DNA from: Dallia pectoralis
Taxonomy: Eukaryota; Chordata; Actinopteri; Esociformes; Umbridae
Length of the DNA stretch: 64,000 nt
Reading direction: 5' to 3'
NCBI GenBank assembly: GCA_029465975.1
Contig: CM055761.1
Span: forward strand, 1,839,758-1,903,757
Every line of letters starts with the position of its first letter. The first letter of the stretch is position 1. Shown in pieces: positions 1-11,952 of the stretch. The notes beneath the pieces are model-generated. The model was not told where the DNA came from, made no database searches, and saw only the letters and a list, made by a program, of their open reading frames with translations. The translations under genes were made by a program, and so were the position numbers.

Positions 1-97
1 ACCTGGGAATACCAGCGAGGAATCAACACTCAGGTGGTCAAACACTGCGACCCAAAATCACAGCGGAAGTTCCCATTACGGGAAAAAGTGGACTTAC

Positions 98-1844
98 CAC
101 TATTTGCTCCAGCTCCCTTCTTGCCTTGAGAAATTCAGCCACTGATCCTTCCAGTTTAGACCCGATGGCATGTAGTCTGGTGAAGAAAAAAAAAATGAAA
201 TCCACATAATGGTATCCCATGACGACAGCACAGCCAGGGTCAGAATGGTTACATTTGAATATATTCTTCTTAAATGACTGCACTATAAAATTCTAAACTA
301 ATGCTTGTCTTGATGGATCGAACGGAACCCAACTGGGTATGCTTTGGCGAGGGAAATGGCCCTGGCCTTAAACTACTCTTATCCAACTATTTTTAGTGCT
401 TATGTAAATCACTGATGATGAATCCACACCACCGCATGTCTCCTGTCATTAAATTCGGATTCGTCATAATGACCATCAGCCAAGTGTGCCAATTGATATA
501 TCCACTGGTACTAAAGGCAGACCTTCCCTGCTTTCCCTGTCTCAGGGAACACTGTTACGCAGACACTGAACGCGGTTCCAGACACTGAACACAGTTCCAC
601 AGACACTGAACACAGTTCCACAGACACTGAACACAGTTCCACAGACACTGAACAAAGTTCCACAGACACTGAACACAGTTCCACAGACACTGAACACAGT
701 TCCACAGACACTGAACACAGTTCCACAGACACTGAATACAGTTCCACAGACACTGAACGTGGTCACGCAGTCACATGGTTGCACAAACTCAGAACACCTT
801 CACACAGACTCCGGTAAAACCTTTAACAAATACGTTGCTCTGTATAGCTAGCTTGCCTTATATCATTACTGTTGTGTACATATATGGGGAAAGAGACAGG
901 CAAAATGCTACAATACTCACTCATCTACTTCGGTCTGTGGGCCCCGCAGTTTATTTAAATGTGCAGTTTTCTCACTGGCTTTGGCTTTACCTGTCAATGA
1001 AGAACAGTGAAATACCTTTCATTAGAAGTTAAAGGCCATTTATATAGATATTCCGGTCATCTAGAGCGGTACGGTACCAGCTGGTGACATGGCAGTGGGA
1101 CTCATCTGACGGGTCCCAGTTATAGGAGAGTAGTTTCTGTCCGGGGCTCGTCGCTTATCTGGAGTCTGCATGAGCACACAGATGCACAATGTGTACATGT
1201 AGCCAGACATTAAATTAACGTTGTTCTCTAATTATGTTAATTAGCTGTTATGTCACAACGCTGAACAGTCTGGAGCACGGTCCATAATGTCACCATGGAG
1301 TGAGCGTGTAATAGAGATGTTACCAGTGGTCCGAACTCACAACACAACCCAAGAATTGCAGGAAAGATGGCTAGCTAGTGAGGTTACAGATGTTAAATGT
1401 ATTACTAAAACTCAAATAAACTCGCTGACTCACATTTCCTGGTCGCTCCAAACGAAGTGCTCTTTTAACTCTATGAAAGACAGTGGAGGTTATATTACAA
1501 CATAAAGTGTATTGTATTTGAACTAGCTTTATTTCATCATGGATCAGCTCCAGGCAGGCTTGTTAGCTAATGCTTGTTAATGCTAATGATTGGCCATGGA
1601 CAGGCTATTTTCATTGCCCATGCCTGTTCATTATAACTGTGATAAACCATTAATGCAAAATATTAACCATAACTTATTTTCTATCACAATTTTTGCCCAG
1701 ATATTTACAGTGCATGAGCTCTCTGTCCGCCTCTTTCAGTTTCAATTCAGGATATAATTTGCACAGTTAACTACATTATCCCTTGTTAGTACTGTTGAAT
1801 AATCTATAGTAACTGAACGTAGATGAATTAATAACTTACGGCAT
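98..1844 (-). CDS. itgb3bp: ITGB3BP / CENP-R, 5' part (coding exons 1-5, runs off the left edge)
   Basis: CENP-R is a subunit of the CENP-O/P/Q/U/R group of the constitutive centromere network; the mammalian protein is also known as nuclear-receptor coregulator NRIF3. Minus-strand coding exons read from the sequence: 1844-1840 (only ATGCC), 1470-1434, 1165-1078, 990-921 and 176-98. The phases join exactly to 93 codons. The start reads MPVKRALRLE, close to the mammalian N-terminus. Exon 3 holds YSPITGTRQMS, matching the conserved YSPTTGT motif. Exon 5 holds SKLEGSVAEFLKARRELEQI, matching the start of the coiled-coil region. Splice sites: gtaagt, gtgagt, gtacc (weak), gtgagt and gtaagt donors; acceptors catag, tgcag, gacag and accag. 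An in-frame ATG at 1850 would add two residues. The remaining C-terminal part, roughly 80 residues by comparison with human, lies outside the window. Head-to-head placement with EFCAB7 matches human synteny. The least certain boundary is the exon 3 donor at 1077. Confidence 0.86.
549..772. repeat. 21-bp minisatellite in ITGB3BP intron 4
   Basis: About ten copies of a 21-bp unit (acagttccacagacactgaac) with point variants. Because 21 is a multiple of 3, the array is open in several frames, which creates spurious ORFs on the minus strand. Confidence 0.9.
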
Positions 1845-2517
1845 TTTCATAAAAAGCGTTTTGAACCAGTCCAATATTGAAATATGTGGCGCGTTTGCAC
1901 TAGAATGTATGTCCTCCTGAAACATGGGCAACGGAACGTTTCATCCGCATATTAATAGCAAAACGTCATTATCCTATATTTAATACCACAAAATACAAAG
2001 TAAGCGTGAATGGGGAAAAACTTATATTTACATTTCATTCATATTTTTATTGTGACATTTTTAGCGAGAAAAAGTATTTAGGAAGTTTTGACATGTTTAG
2101 TTCCTTCCGGATTATTTCTTTCGGTACACATCGGAATACTTGTTTGGCTGAGGTGTTTTTGGGTGGCTTGGGGTAGCCTAGCTACAGACGAACAAAACAC
2201 TATCGTAACTCGAGCAGCATTGAGCTCCCCGGAGCAACATTGACTTCCGGTTTAGACTTTCTATTCTAAAATAAAGGTTTGCGGTACAAAACGCTATTTC
2301 GAGAAACCAAATAGACATTTTCTGTATATTAACGGATCACCAACTTTAATTTTTTCATATACGAGATTTTGTGAACCGGATATCCTTTTCTAGTGTTGCT
2401 GGCATTACGCCTGGTCAAGCGTCGTATGACGTAGATATATGTATATTACAATGTAGCTGGTTTAATCGAGATTTCCTTGCTAGTCGAACAGCAAACGTAG
2501 ATTTCTCTCGGTAGGAT
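1845..2517. promoter_or_regulatory. Probable bidirectional promoter between ITGB3BP and EFCAB7
   Basis: The two start codons lie 673 bp apart and face away from each other, so both 5' UTRs and promoters must lie here unless there are further 5' non-coding exons. No clear TATA box was chosen. The interval is mixed in composition, without a long CpG-rich block, and contains no tandem array, unlike most of the window. Human ITGB3BP and EFCAB7 have the same head-to-head arrangement. Confidence 0.6.
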
Positions 2518-5500
2518 ATGTCTAGACAGGCGGTGGAGTCGCCGAAAGGCACAGAGGTGGAGACTTTCTACATGCACTGCAGAGCAGCCTACCTGTGTGT
2601 GTTTAGATCCAGTTTAACCAGCATCACTTCCAAACAGCAGCTGTGCCGTGGTAGGGAAACACTCCCATCACATCCTTAGTTTCATCAGAGGACCATCATT
2701 TGTGTAGTTTGTATATATTGTATATATATTTTTTTCTTGCATAAAGGCTAGAATGTCTAACTAATACTAATAATAATTATTATTATAAATTATTAGAATG
2801 TCTAACTGTTTCAAATAGCCTGTATCCAGACTAAAATATGTCATTGTATCCGTTAAACCATATACATATGTGAATATGTACATATGTATCTGTTTGTCTC
2901 TTAGTTCTCCAACAGGCTGGCAGAAATCCGTCTCAGGCAACTCTAAATAAACACTGGACACCAACAACCACAAAGTTGCATTTTGACGATTTCTGTGAGA
3001 TACTGAAGGATGAGAGGCCCACAGAGGAAGATGAATTACTACTGGCCTTCAAAAAGATGGATACCAATGGAGATGGATACATATCTCACACTGAACTAGA
3101 GAAAGTTCTGACTTCAGTTAGTACATCATGTTTAAAATCACATTAAAGCATTCTGATCATTTCTTACACTGTACACATTACTGCGTATGAAAACCCAAGT
3201 ATCTTTCGCAGTGTTATAATTCAAATTGATCCTGAACTTTTTTCACGTTCTAGACGGGTGAAAAGATGACCCCAGAGGAGGTGAATGCCATATTTTCATT
3301 AGCTGATACCAACAGAGATGGCAAATTGGATTATGCTGAGGTAAGACTGGGAGGAACATTTACAAGTGATAGCTGACCTTTGAACCTGTTTTTTTGTCAT
3401 CATATACATCACAATGCTGCGTATGTCCCTTCCTCCCAATTGGACAAATACCTTGTTCAAACTCAAAACCAGTACAATAAACAATGATCCTTTTTTCTAA
3501 CCGGAGGACACCAAAGTATATATCTTGCTAATCATTATTAGTGGATTAACCTGATGTTGCACATTGGTTTAGCAGCAAAAATACTGTGGCGAGAAAAACA
3601 GAGTTAGGATTATTTTTCATACTAAATAGGGAGTGAGTTTGCCGCTTGTTCTGAGCTCAGTTACCTGCATGCCTTTATAACCCCAACCCTCTAATGTATA
3701 TGTCTGTTTATGTCCAGTTCTGCAGGCTGCTGGTCTCTACTGTAGAGCAGTGTCAGGCTGCAGCCCTGGAGAGATTGGAGGCTGATGCCAAGATGAAGAG
3801 GCAGAACTTTGGCAACCAGTTAGACAGCCTTCCCAAAACCTCAGCGCCTGCTGCTGTTCTGGTTCCCCAGCCACCGGAGATGCCACAGAAAACCGAGCTA
3901 GACTCCACATTAAAAAAAGGTAATTCAGAGATGTCTGTGTAGGAGGGCTAGTTTAAAACATCATCATATATCAGAATGGTTTAATGGCACATACTGGAAT
4001 CATGACTGGATAAAATGTAACATTGCCCAATACCCTGAACTGTTTTAACTTAAAGTCTCCTGTTTTTTCTTCTAATGCTGTTCTGATCAATTCATGTTTA
4101 ATCTCTCTCTCCGTCTCCCTGTCTGTCTCTCTCTTTCTCTCTCTCTCCATCTCTCAGACATCAGATTGTCATCTCGTCCCTCCTCAGCGCGTAGTAGACG
4201 GTCGTCGCTGTCTAACGCGATCACCATGGCAGCTAGCAATACCAGGAGTATCAAGCTGGCAGAGCCCACGTGTGTACAGGTACATAAGGAATGGTAGTCA
4301 GAACCCAGGACTTAACATGTATGGAACATGTAACATGTATGGAACATGTAACATGTATGGAACATTGAACTGATTTTAATTCTAAGAATACTGTCCTGCA
4401 GAACGCGTACCACTGCTTTATTAGGGGCTGTTTCTTCCTTGAGGAGGACGGAGACATCATATCCTTGCAGTACCATCTCACCGTCCCCCAGACAGCCACC
4501 GTCTACCTATCCATCAGTCCCTTGAACCTCAGCCAAAGACCTGGTAAACACTGCCTGACCTATGACAGTCTATGACAGTCTATGATGGTCTACAGTCTAA
4601 TTTGAGCTACTCCAATCATAGTTAATGATATATATGTGTATGTCATAGAAAAGCCTTCAACCTGGATGTCTGTAGACACCGCTGTCTTTGTAGTGTCGGG
4701 AAAAGAGTCCAACCTGGTGTGTTTCACCGAGTCCAGAGACAAAGAGGTCAGTTCAGTCAGATTTGTGTTTTGCCTGAAGTACAGTGTTTTCCGTTACTCC
4801 CAGCTTTATATTGACCAGTCAGAGGAACTTCAGTAAACTCCAAATGTATTATACGAAATTAACCTTAAATATAAACCCAACCAATTATTGCCCTAATAAG
4901 TATTGTTTGTAATTGTCCAGAAGTATGTCTGGAAGGGAGAGCTAAACGCTGGGACCTACCACCTCCTGCCGTTCACCACGGGCTGTAGGCTGAGTAAGAG
5001 GACGAGGAAAAAGGTGTCTACGCCTGTCCCACTAGTCAGCAGATCTGAAACTGGTGAGCTGGACTTGACCAGAGAGTTCAGGTTAGTTTTACACTCGGAC
5101 GAACCAATGGTATATAGCAAATACTATTTTTTTTACGTTGTGTGAACTGCCAGTTTATTGAATACCATTTATTATCGTTATTATTATTCAAATATTGAAT
5201 GGTGCCAAATGTGTAAATGTGTTCAATGCTTCCTGTCTACCACAGGGAGGCGCTGTCGGACATCTTTGAGGTGATTGACCTGGATGGAAACGGCTTGCTC
5301 AGTCTCCAGGAATACAACTTCTTTGAGCTGAGGACCAGTGGAGAGAAATGTGATGAAGAAGCATGGTCTGTCTGTAAAGGTGAGAGTAATGTGATAATGA
5401 TGATGATGATGGTCTGTCTGTAAAGGTGAGAGTAATGTGATAATGATGATGATGATGGTCGGTCTGTAAAGGTGAGAGTAATGTGATGATGATGATGATG

Positions 5501-8500
5501 ATGGTCGGTCTGTAAAGGTGAGAGTAATGTGATGATGATGATGATGATGGTGATGGTCTGTAAAGGTGTAATGTGATAATGATAATGTGTGAGAGTAATG
5601 ATGATGATGATGATGGTCTGTCTGTAAAGGTGAGAGTAATGTGATGATGATGATGATGATGGTCGGTCTGTAAAGGTGAGAGTAATGTGATAATGATGAT
5701 GATGATGGTCGGTCTGTAAAGGTGAGAGTAATGTGATAATGATGATGATGATGGTCGGTCTGTAAAGGTGAGAGTAATGTGATAATGATGATGATGATGG
5801 TCGGTCTGTAAAGGTGAGAGTAATGTGATAATGATGATGATGATGGTCGGTCTGTAAAGGTGAGAGTAATGTGATGAATGAAGCATGGTCGGTCTGTAAA
5901 GGTGAGAGTAATGTGATGATGATGATGATGATGGTCGGTCTGTAAAGGTGAGAGTAATGTGATGATGATGATGATGATGGTCGGTCTGTAAAGGTGAGAG
6001 TAATGTGATAATGATGATGATGATGGTCTGTCTGTAAAGGTGAGAGTAATGTGATGATGATGATGATGATGGTCTGTCTGTAAAGGTGAGAGTAATGTGA
6101 TAATGATGATGATGATGGTCGGTCTGTAAAGGTGAGAGTAATGTGATGATGATGATGATGATGGTCGGTCTGTAAAGGTGAGAGTAATGTGATAATGATG
6201 ATGATGATGGTCGGTCTGTAAAGGTGAGAGTAATGTGATGATGATGATGATGATGGTCGGTCTGTAAAGGTGAGAGTAATGTGATGATGATGATGATGAT
6301 GGTCGGTCTGTAAAGGTGAGAGTAATGTGATGATGATGATGATGATGGTCTGTCTGTAAAGGTGAGAGTAATGTGATAATGATGATGATGATGGTCGGTC
6401 TGTAAAGGTGAGAGTAATGTGATGATGATGATGATGATGGTCGGTCTGTAAAGGTGAGAGTAATGTGATGATGATGATGATGATGGTCGGTCTGTAAAGG
6501 TGAGAGTAATGTGATAATGATGATGATGATGGTCGGTCTGTAAAGGTGAGAGTAATGTGATAATGATGATGATGATGGTCTGTCTGTAAAGGTGAGAGTA
6601 ATGTGATAATGATGATGATGATGGTCGGTCTGTAAAGGTGAGTAAGTAATGATGATGATGATGATGATGATGGATGATGGTCTGTCTGTAAAGGTGAGAG
6701 TAATGTGATAATGATGATGATGATGGTCGGTCTGTAAAGGTGAGAGTAATGTGATAATGATGATGATGATGGTCGGTCTGTAAAGGTGAGAGTAATGTGA
6801 TGATGATGATGATGATGGTCTGTCTGTAAAGGTGAGAGTAATGTGATGATGATGATGATGATGGTCGGTCTGTAAAGGTGAGAGTAATGTGATGATGATG
6901 ATGATGATGGTCGGTCTGTAAAGGTGAGAGTAATGTGATGATGATGATGATGATGGTCGGTCTGTAAAGGTGAGAGTAATGTGATGATGATGATGATGAT
7001 GGTCGGTCTGTAAAGGTGAGAGTAATGTGATGATGATGATGATGATGGTCGGTCTGTAAAGGTGAGAGTAATGTGATAATGATGATGATGATGGTCGGTC
7101 TGTAAAGGTGAGAGTAATGTGATGATGATGATGATGATGGTCGGTCTGTAAAGGTGAGAGTAATGTGATAATGATGATGATGATGGTCGGTCTGTAAAGG
7201 TGAGAGTAATGTGATAATGATGATGATGATGGTCTGTCTGTAAAGGTGAGAGTAATGTGATAATGATGATGATGATGGTCGGTCTGTAAAGGTGAGAGTA
7301 ATGTGATGATGATGATGATGATGGTCTGTCTGTAAAGGTGAGAGTAATGTGATAATGATGATGATGATGGTCGGTCTGTAAAGGTGAGAGTAATGTGATG
7401 ATGATGATGATGTGGATGATGGTCTGTCTGTAAAGGTAACCGGGTAAAAAACGAATAATAACTCATTGTGCCCTTGTCCAAGGCAATTAACCCTAATAAC
7501 TTCTGTAACTTCAATTAACTAAAATCTATTTCTTTTGACAGGACAGAAGAAGCTAGAAACTAGTAGAAACTAGAGTCTAGAGTACATTTTTGTAATTGTC
7601 CGTGACTGTTTGATATGACTCCTACGCAGAGAATTTTGACACCAGGAAGAACCAGTTAAGTCGTCAGGGCTTCATGGAGCTGAACCTGATGGAGGCCAAT
7701 GACCGGGACGGAGATCCCCAAGACCTATGGGTAACCCTGGAGGCCATGGGCTACAACCGAAGCCTAGAAATGGTGGAGGTGGGTTGTCGAGCTAACTTCC
7801 TGTATCATTCATTATGACACACATCATGATCCACAGCACTTCCTGTATCATTCATCATGACCCACAGCACTTCCTGTATCATTCATCATGACCCACAGCA
7901 CTTCCTGTATCATTCATTGATTCATTGTTTGTCCCCTTATCCAGAATTATTCTTTCTTCTTTGTAACATTTGCATTAAACCGTGTGTTTTAATTAATAGT
8001 ATGAAATCATCTATCATCTATCTTAACTGATGGTCATTGTTTCAACCTGGTATCTCCGATTTTATTTAGTGTTAGAAGGAGAGGATGACAACCTGTGTTT
8101 TAGCCCTACAGCACCGGAGTTGCCAACCTTAGATATAGTATAAAACGTTTAAATAAGTCCCTCCCCTTCCTGTAGGCTTGTCCGTTCCTGATCGATGTCT
8201 ACTGTGATGATGCCCAGTGTATCCTGCAGCCGGTCCGTTTGGAGACGGGCCACAGGATGCTGAAGACAGCCCTACAGCGTTCTATCACTGCCAGGTCAGA
8301 GGTCAAAACCCTCAGGGGGTTGGAGAATGTCCTGATCTACACCTACAGAGGAGAACACAGGATCTCAACCGTCATCGCCAACAAGGTGAAGGACTGGAGT
8401 CTATACTAGGGGTGTCAAATTAACATTATTGTGGCCCTCAAAGGGCCAGTTTTATCCGTAGGACGGTATAAATGTAACTACTTAATATGTTGTTAAAAAT

Positions 8501-10027
8501 CTCTGCATTATATTATTAATTATTCAAGTGTACAAATATTTTACATTCATTTATATTAATTGAATGTTATTATAACATATATGTAATTTATCAGGTTTAG
8601 AAACCCACATCACTCCATCAAATTTGTCACATAAAAACGACATGCATTGTGGGAGATATAGTTCATGGTCACTGAAATGCTGTAAAGGAGCAAATACTTT
8701 TATTTTAAGACAATAATGTGCCTTTTTTGCTTTCATGTGCCACATAAAATAACGTGGCAGGCCAACAATTTAGAAATGACAGCACTTTATATATTTTAAT
8801 GTATCTGATCCACTTTGAACGAAATTGTGGTTTACATTTTTCAAAGTGTTTGTAAGATAAACTTTCCAAGTAACAAGTGTCCGTTATCACATGATGCATT
8901 GATATGCAGCTATCGTCTCCGTTCCCATGACAACCGGTTACTCCCTGTCAGAATTCTCTCGTAACATAAAAAGTGTTCGTGTTTCCCTCCATACATCGTG
9001 TAGAACAACACAGTAGGATTGGGAGTAATACTTTTAAGGGAACCGTAAGATTACTTTATTGGTTATATGTGAAACCAAATCCAAACATAGTGACCTGGTC
9101 TCCCCCAAAACCTGGCCAGAGTTTGTTTTGTATACCACACAGACAAGTTCCATTAAAACAACATGTAAACACTATGTTCCGTGTAACATTTAATATATTT
9201 GTTTCTCTCATGTCGTAGACCAACCAGAAGGTGACTGTGCATGTAAACAACGAGCAGAGTAAGAACTGCAGCAGCAGCAGAGGAATGAACGTGTTCGCTG
9301 TGGAGGTGCCCGCAAGGACCAAGATGGTGAGACCTCCTAAATGACACCATCTCAGAGGGCTGTGGTATGGCATGTGCGATGAACAGTGGAGTGTATAAGT
9401 ATTCAACCCCCTAGGACCTTTTCTCGGTCTGCTCAAAAGTTAAGTTGGAGGGTCAGTAGGGGGCGCTGTTTTCCCTGTTCATAACATCAAATCGCATAGA
9501 CTGAAATTGTTGTGTCATAATCCCGATAAACACTGTGTTTGTTTAGGCTTACCGGTACGTATTAAGTATTTTCTAATTAAGTTATATCAAAGATAGTGTT
9601 AATTTTCAATCAAGCTGTTTTTAAACCACAGAAGAAGATCAAAACTAAAATCAAACATATAAGCTGTCCTTGAGAGTTGTCAATGCCAATAAGGTGTTTT
9701 TCTTCCTCCCATTGCTCTACCCATTAAATTGACTTCTTGATAGACACATTTGATCCAGATACCACCTATCTGGTTACATGGCCTATTCCAGCTCATGTGT
9801 GCCCTCTGTAAATAAGTGACACTAGAGGAGAACTTCTGCTTCTTCTCTCTGAAGAGGAAGCAGATGCCTGTTGCGTCAAGAAGCGTTGGAAGTTTCTCCA
9901 TTTGGGCAAATGATTCATTTTCTATGATCTTTGTGGTATCTTTCAGGTGTGCCAACATTTCCTACCCATCAATGAGAGCCAGGAATGGACCTACAGCTGT
10001 TTAGAGAGCATTATACCATGCCAATGA
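2518..10027 (+). CDS. efcab7: EFCAB7, EF-hand calcium-binding domain protein 7 (complete, 13 coding exons)
   Basis: In mammals EFCAB7 works with IQCE to anchor the EVC-EVC2 complex at the base of the primary cilium, promoting Hedgehog signalling downstream of Smoothened. Coding exons: 2518-2650, 2905-3116, 3254-3340, 3718-3919, 4158-4279, 4402-4543, 4649-4746, 4921-5081, 5246-5379, 7630-7778, 8176-8385, 9219-9326 and 9947-10027. All phases join without a stop to 612 residues (human about 629). EF-hand loops: residues 97-108 (DTNGDGYISHTE), 133-144 (DTNRDGKLDYAE, split at the exon 3/4 junction) and 397-408 (DLDGNGLLSLQE), all with the acidic position-1 and position-12 ligands. The region around residues 250-380 (GCFFLEEDGD, WMSVDTAVF, TGCRLSK) and the C-terminus (NEQSKNC, FAVEV, QEWTYSC) align well with the mammalian protein. 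The exon 2 donor (tca/gttagt) is the weakest. Intron 9 is almost wholly a minisatellite built from the exon 9 junction itself. Confidence 0.97.
4314..4366. repeat. 18-bp short tandem repeat, EFCAB7 intron 5
   Basis: Three copies of aacatgtatggaacatgt lie 34 bp after the exon 5 donor. Confidence 0.85.
5363..7439 (+). repeat. 46-bp minisatellite seeded from the EFCAB7 exon 9 / intron 9 junction
   Basis: The unit is 46 bp: the last bases of exon 9 (atggtctgtctgtaaag) followed by the intron start (gtgagagtaatgtgat) and a run of atg triplets. Roughly 44 head-to-tail copies follow the real exon end at 5379. Two variant positions (tctgtc versus tcggtc, gataat versus gatgat) are scattered among copies. 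A few units are shortened or lengthened near 5550-5620, 5870-5885, 6640-6680 and 7400-7425. Every intact copy retains aaag/gtgaga, a near-consensus 5' splice site. The unit is not a multiple of 3 but has few stops on the minus strand, which creates a very long spurious minus-strand ORF. Confidence 0.97.
7795..7917. repeat. 31-bp tandem repeat, EFCAB7 intron 10
   Basis: About four copies of a unit containing cttcctgtatcattcatcat followed by gacccacag. It starts 16 bp after the exon 10 donor at 7779. Confidence 0.85.
8405..8950. mobile_element. Possible degraded interspersed repeat in EFCAB7 intron 11
   Basis: The block opens with taggggtgtcaaatt and continues with an AT-rich region containing gcattgtgggagatatagtt and catgtgccacataaaat. 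These phrases recur in a dispersed repeat I associate with teleost genomes. I see no coding capacity and no confident terminal repeats, so class and boundaries are uncertain. Confidence 0.35.
9383..9436. mobile_element. Short Tc1/mariner-like terminus remnant
   Basis: The phrase agtggagtgtataagtattc followed by aaccccct resembles the ends of degraded fish Tc1-type transposons. Only a terminal scrap is visible, in EFCAB7 intron 12. Confidence 0.35.
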
Positions 10028-11690
10028 AACGGGGATAGCCATCCTGGCTAATATTACAATGGTACTTCATCTGAAATGATATCGACGTCCAGTGAAGCCA
10101 AAAGCTATTTGTAGCCAAAGGAAACTGAATGGATAAACACCATGTTCTATAAGAAACATGTTTTAACTGAAATAGTCGTCGGTTCCATAAAAAACTAGTG
10201 GCAACACATGAAAGCGTCTCTGCGTTATTTTATTATTCATTTGTTCCATGGGGGATTTTTAAATCTACTTTAAATAAGGTCTTTGTTTGTGTAGGCTCAC
10301 ACCACCTTAGCACTTGATGCTGTGTAAATAACTGCAGGGTGAGGTGACACATTGACTTAACCTATGTTCAACCAAAAGAAGTGTGTAAAGAGTTTAGATG
10401 CGAATATGTTGACAAGCGTCACTTGGTCCTAACGAGATTTACACTTATCAAAATGTCGAGCTGAGGTAAGTGTACACAAAACAACCTTTTTTGAAGCGGA
10501 TCTGAATATCCATACGAGATGACAGAATGATGTATTTAGTCAAAGAGGTATTGTGTGGATACTGAGGTGTTGACTCTGTTAGCTGCGGAGTGTTTTTCCA
10601 TGGAATTGTGAGATGTGATGTTCACTATCATGGTATAAATGTTACTTTTGATAGAAATACTGTAGATTATGACACTGTACCAAATATGACACTTTTTATG
10701 GTTCCACACTGCAGAATTGCCTTGGATTCAAGCAATTGCTTTGTCAACAAAAACCCGGTTCATTGTTTTTACGTAGTTTCGCTGTTGATCACAAACATTG
10801 AAATCGCTTAGGTCTTGCTGGGCTTTTGTAATAATGTGTATCATTTTGTATAGTATCTGTTTTTGGGTACTAATTAAATATTCATTATTATACATTGTAA
10901 CTTGTGTAATTGTCTCCTGATATTTGCAAACACACGTGCTATATCTCCAACAATATTATTGTGCATGTCAATACTTAGTAAATCGCTAACTTAAAAAAAA
11001 AAACGTTAAATGTCATGGTGAGATGTAAAAGGCTACACGTCAACCTCGTAAGACACGACAAAGAAAACTGCACAGAATGCTTCAGTAGAGCTCATGTGAA
11101 AAAAGGATATAAGAGTGGTTTAACAAAAGCTGGCCGGCCAACGGAGCAATACTGGGCTCTGGGCCTAAACATTATTGCTCCGTCTTGGTTATGAATCTAC
11201 CATAGCTGCAGTAATAATGCTTTAAAAAACATCCACAGTATGGCTGGTTTAGATTGGGATGGCTGGAATGAGGGAGCTGCTTGTGAGTCCTCTACATTCC
11301 TGTCCTCCACTAAGGCCTGGACTTTATTTGTCTTTGGCCTTTAACACTCTGAAAGCCCTGACTTCCTATTAATAGCGCTGTGGACATTATTTTGCTCTTT
11401 GACTTTTCTACTGTAACCGTAGAACCCACCGGTATATGTCACATGACCTGCAAGCTGTATTTAGTCGGCCGAGCACATTACATTCGTTACACTGTTCCAT
11501 AATCACCAGGGTGAGTTTGAATGCATCTCGGTCTTCTTCCAGCGTGGACATTGAAGGTTCTGTGTATGACAGCTACACACGGGCCGTAACCCAAATCAAC
11601 CCCTATGTCCCATGAGATCTGAAAGCGTTTGACTTGGGTTTAGCAATCTGATATGAGCTCCATATTAGACGAGCGTATGTTCTCCTAATA
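10028..11690 (+). other. EFCAB7 3' UTR and intergenic DNA
   Basis: No coding exon is seen. A candidate poly(A) signal variant ATTAAA lies at 10873-10878, about 850 bp after the EFCAB7 stop. A 10-bp inverted repeat with a 21-nt loop lies at 11142-11182. The rest is unremarkable AT-rich sequence. Confidence 0.5.
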
Positions 11691-11696
11691 CAAACA

Positions 11697-11860
11697 GATT
11701 CAGACCCCTTCACTGTGCCCACATTTTGTTTAATAGACTTAATTCATAATAAAGAGCAAAATGTTTAGCATTGTGTTTTACCATCAACCTACAAACAATA
11801 TTGACAAAGCAAAAAACAGGTTATTAAAAAAAAATCTGCTAATTTATTGTCAAAACAAAT
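11697..11860. mobile_element. Degraded salmonid-type Tc1-like remnant
   Basis: The sequence opens with cagattcagacccct, continues with cccacattttgtt, and ends with gacaaagcaaaaaacagg and an AT-rich tail. This is the pattern of one end of Tc1-like transposons common in salmonid and related genomes. There is no transposase frame. Diverged throughout, so it is an old copy. Confidence 0.55.
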
Positions 11861-11902
11861 ATATATATATTTGATAACATAGACAACAGGTAGAAATTAT
11901 AG

Positions 11903-11952
11903 GCAATTAGCCTATTCAAGTGTTCCCTTTATTTTTTTGAGCAGTGTATATC
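11903..11952. mobile_element. Terminus of another degraded DNA transposon
   Basis: The phrase gttccctttatttttttgag followed by cagtgtat is a recurrent end sequence of a fish DNA transposon. Only the terminus is present, 45 bp after the preceding Tc1-like remnant. Confidence 0.45.

Noticed and set aside
5223..7514. 763-codon minus-strand open frame rich in HHHHH, IIIII and SSSS blocks
   Set aside because: It is the reverse complement of the 46-bp donor array; a stop-poor atg-rich repeat yields it in all frames. There is no homology and no independent start.
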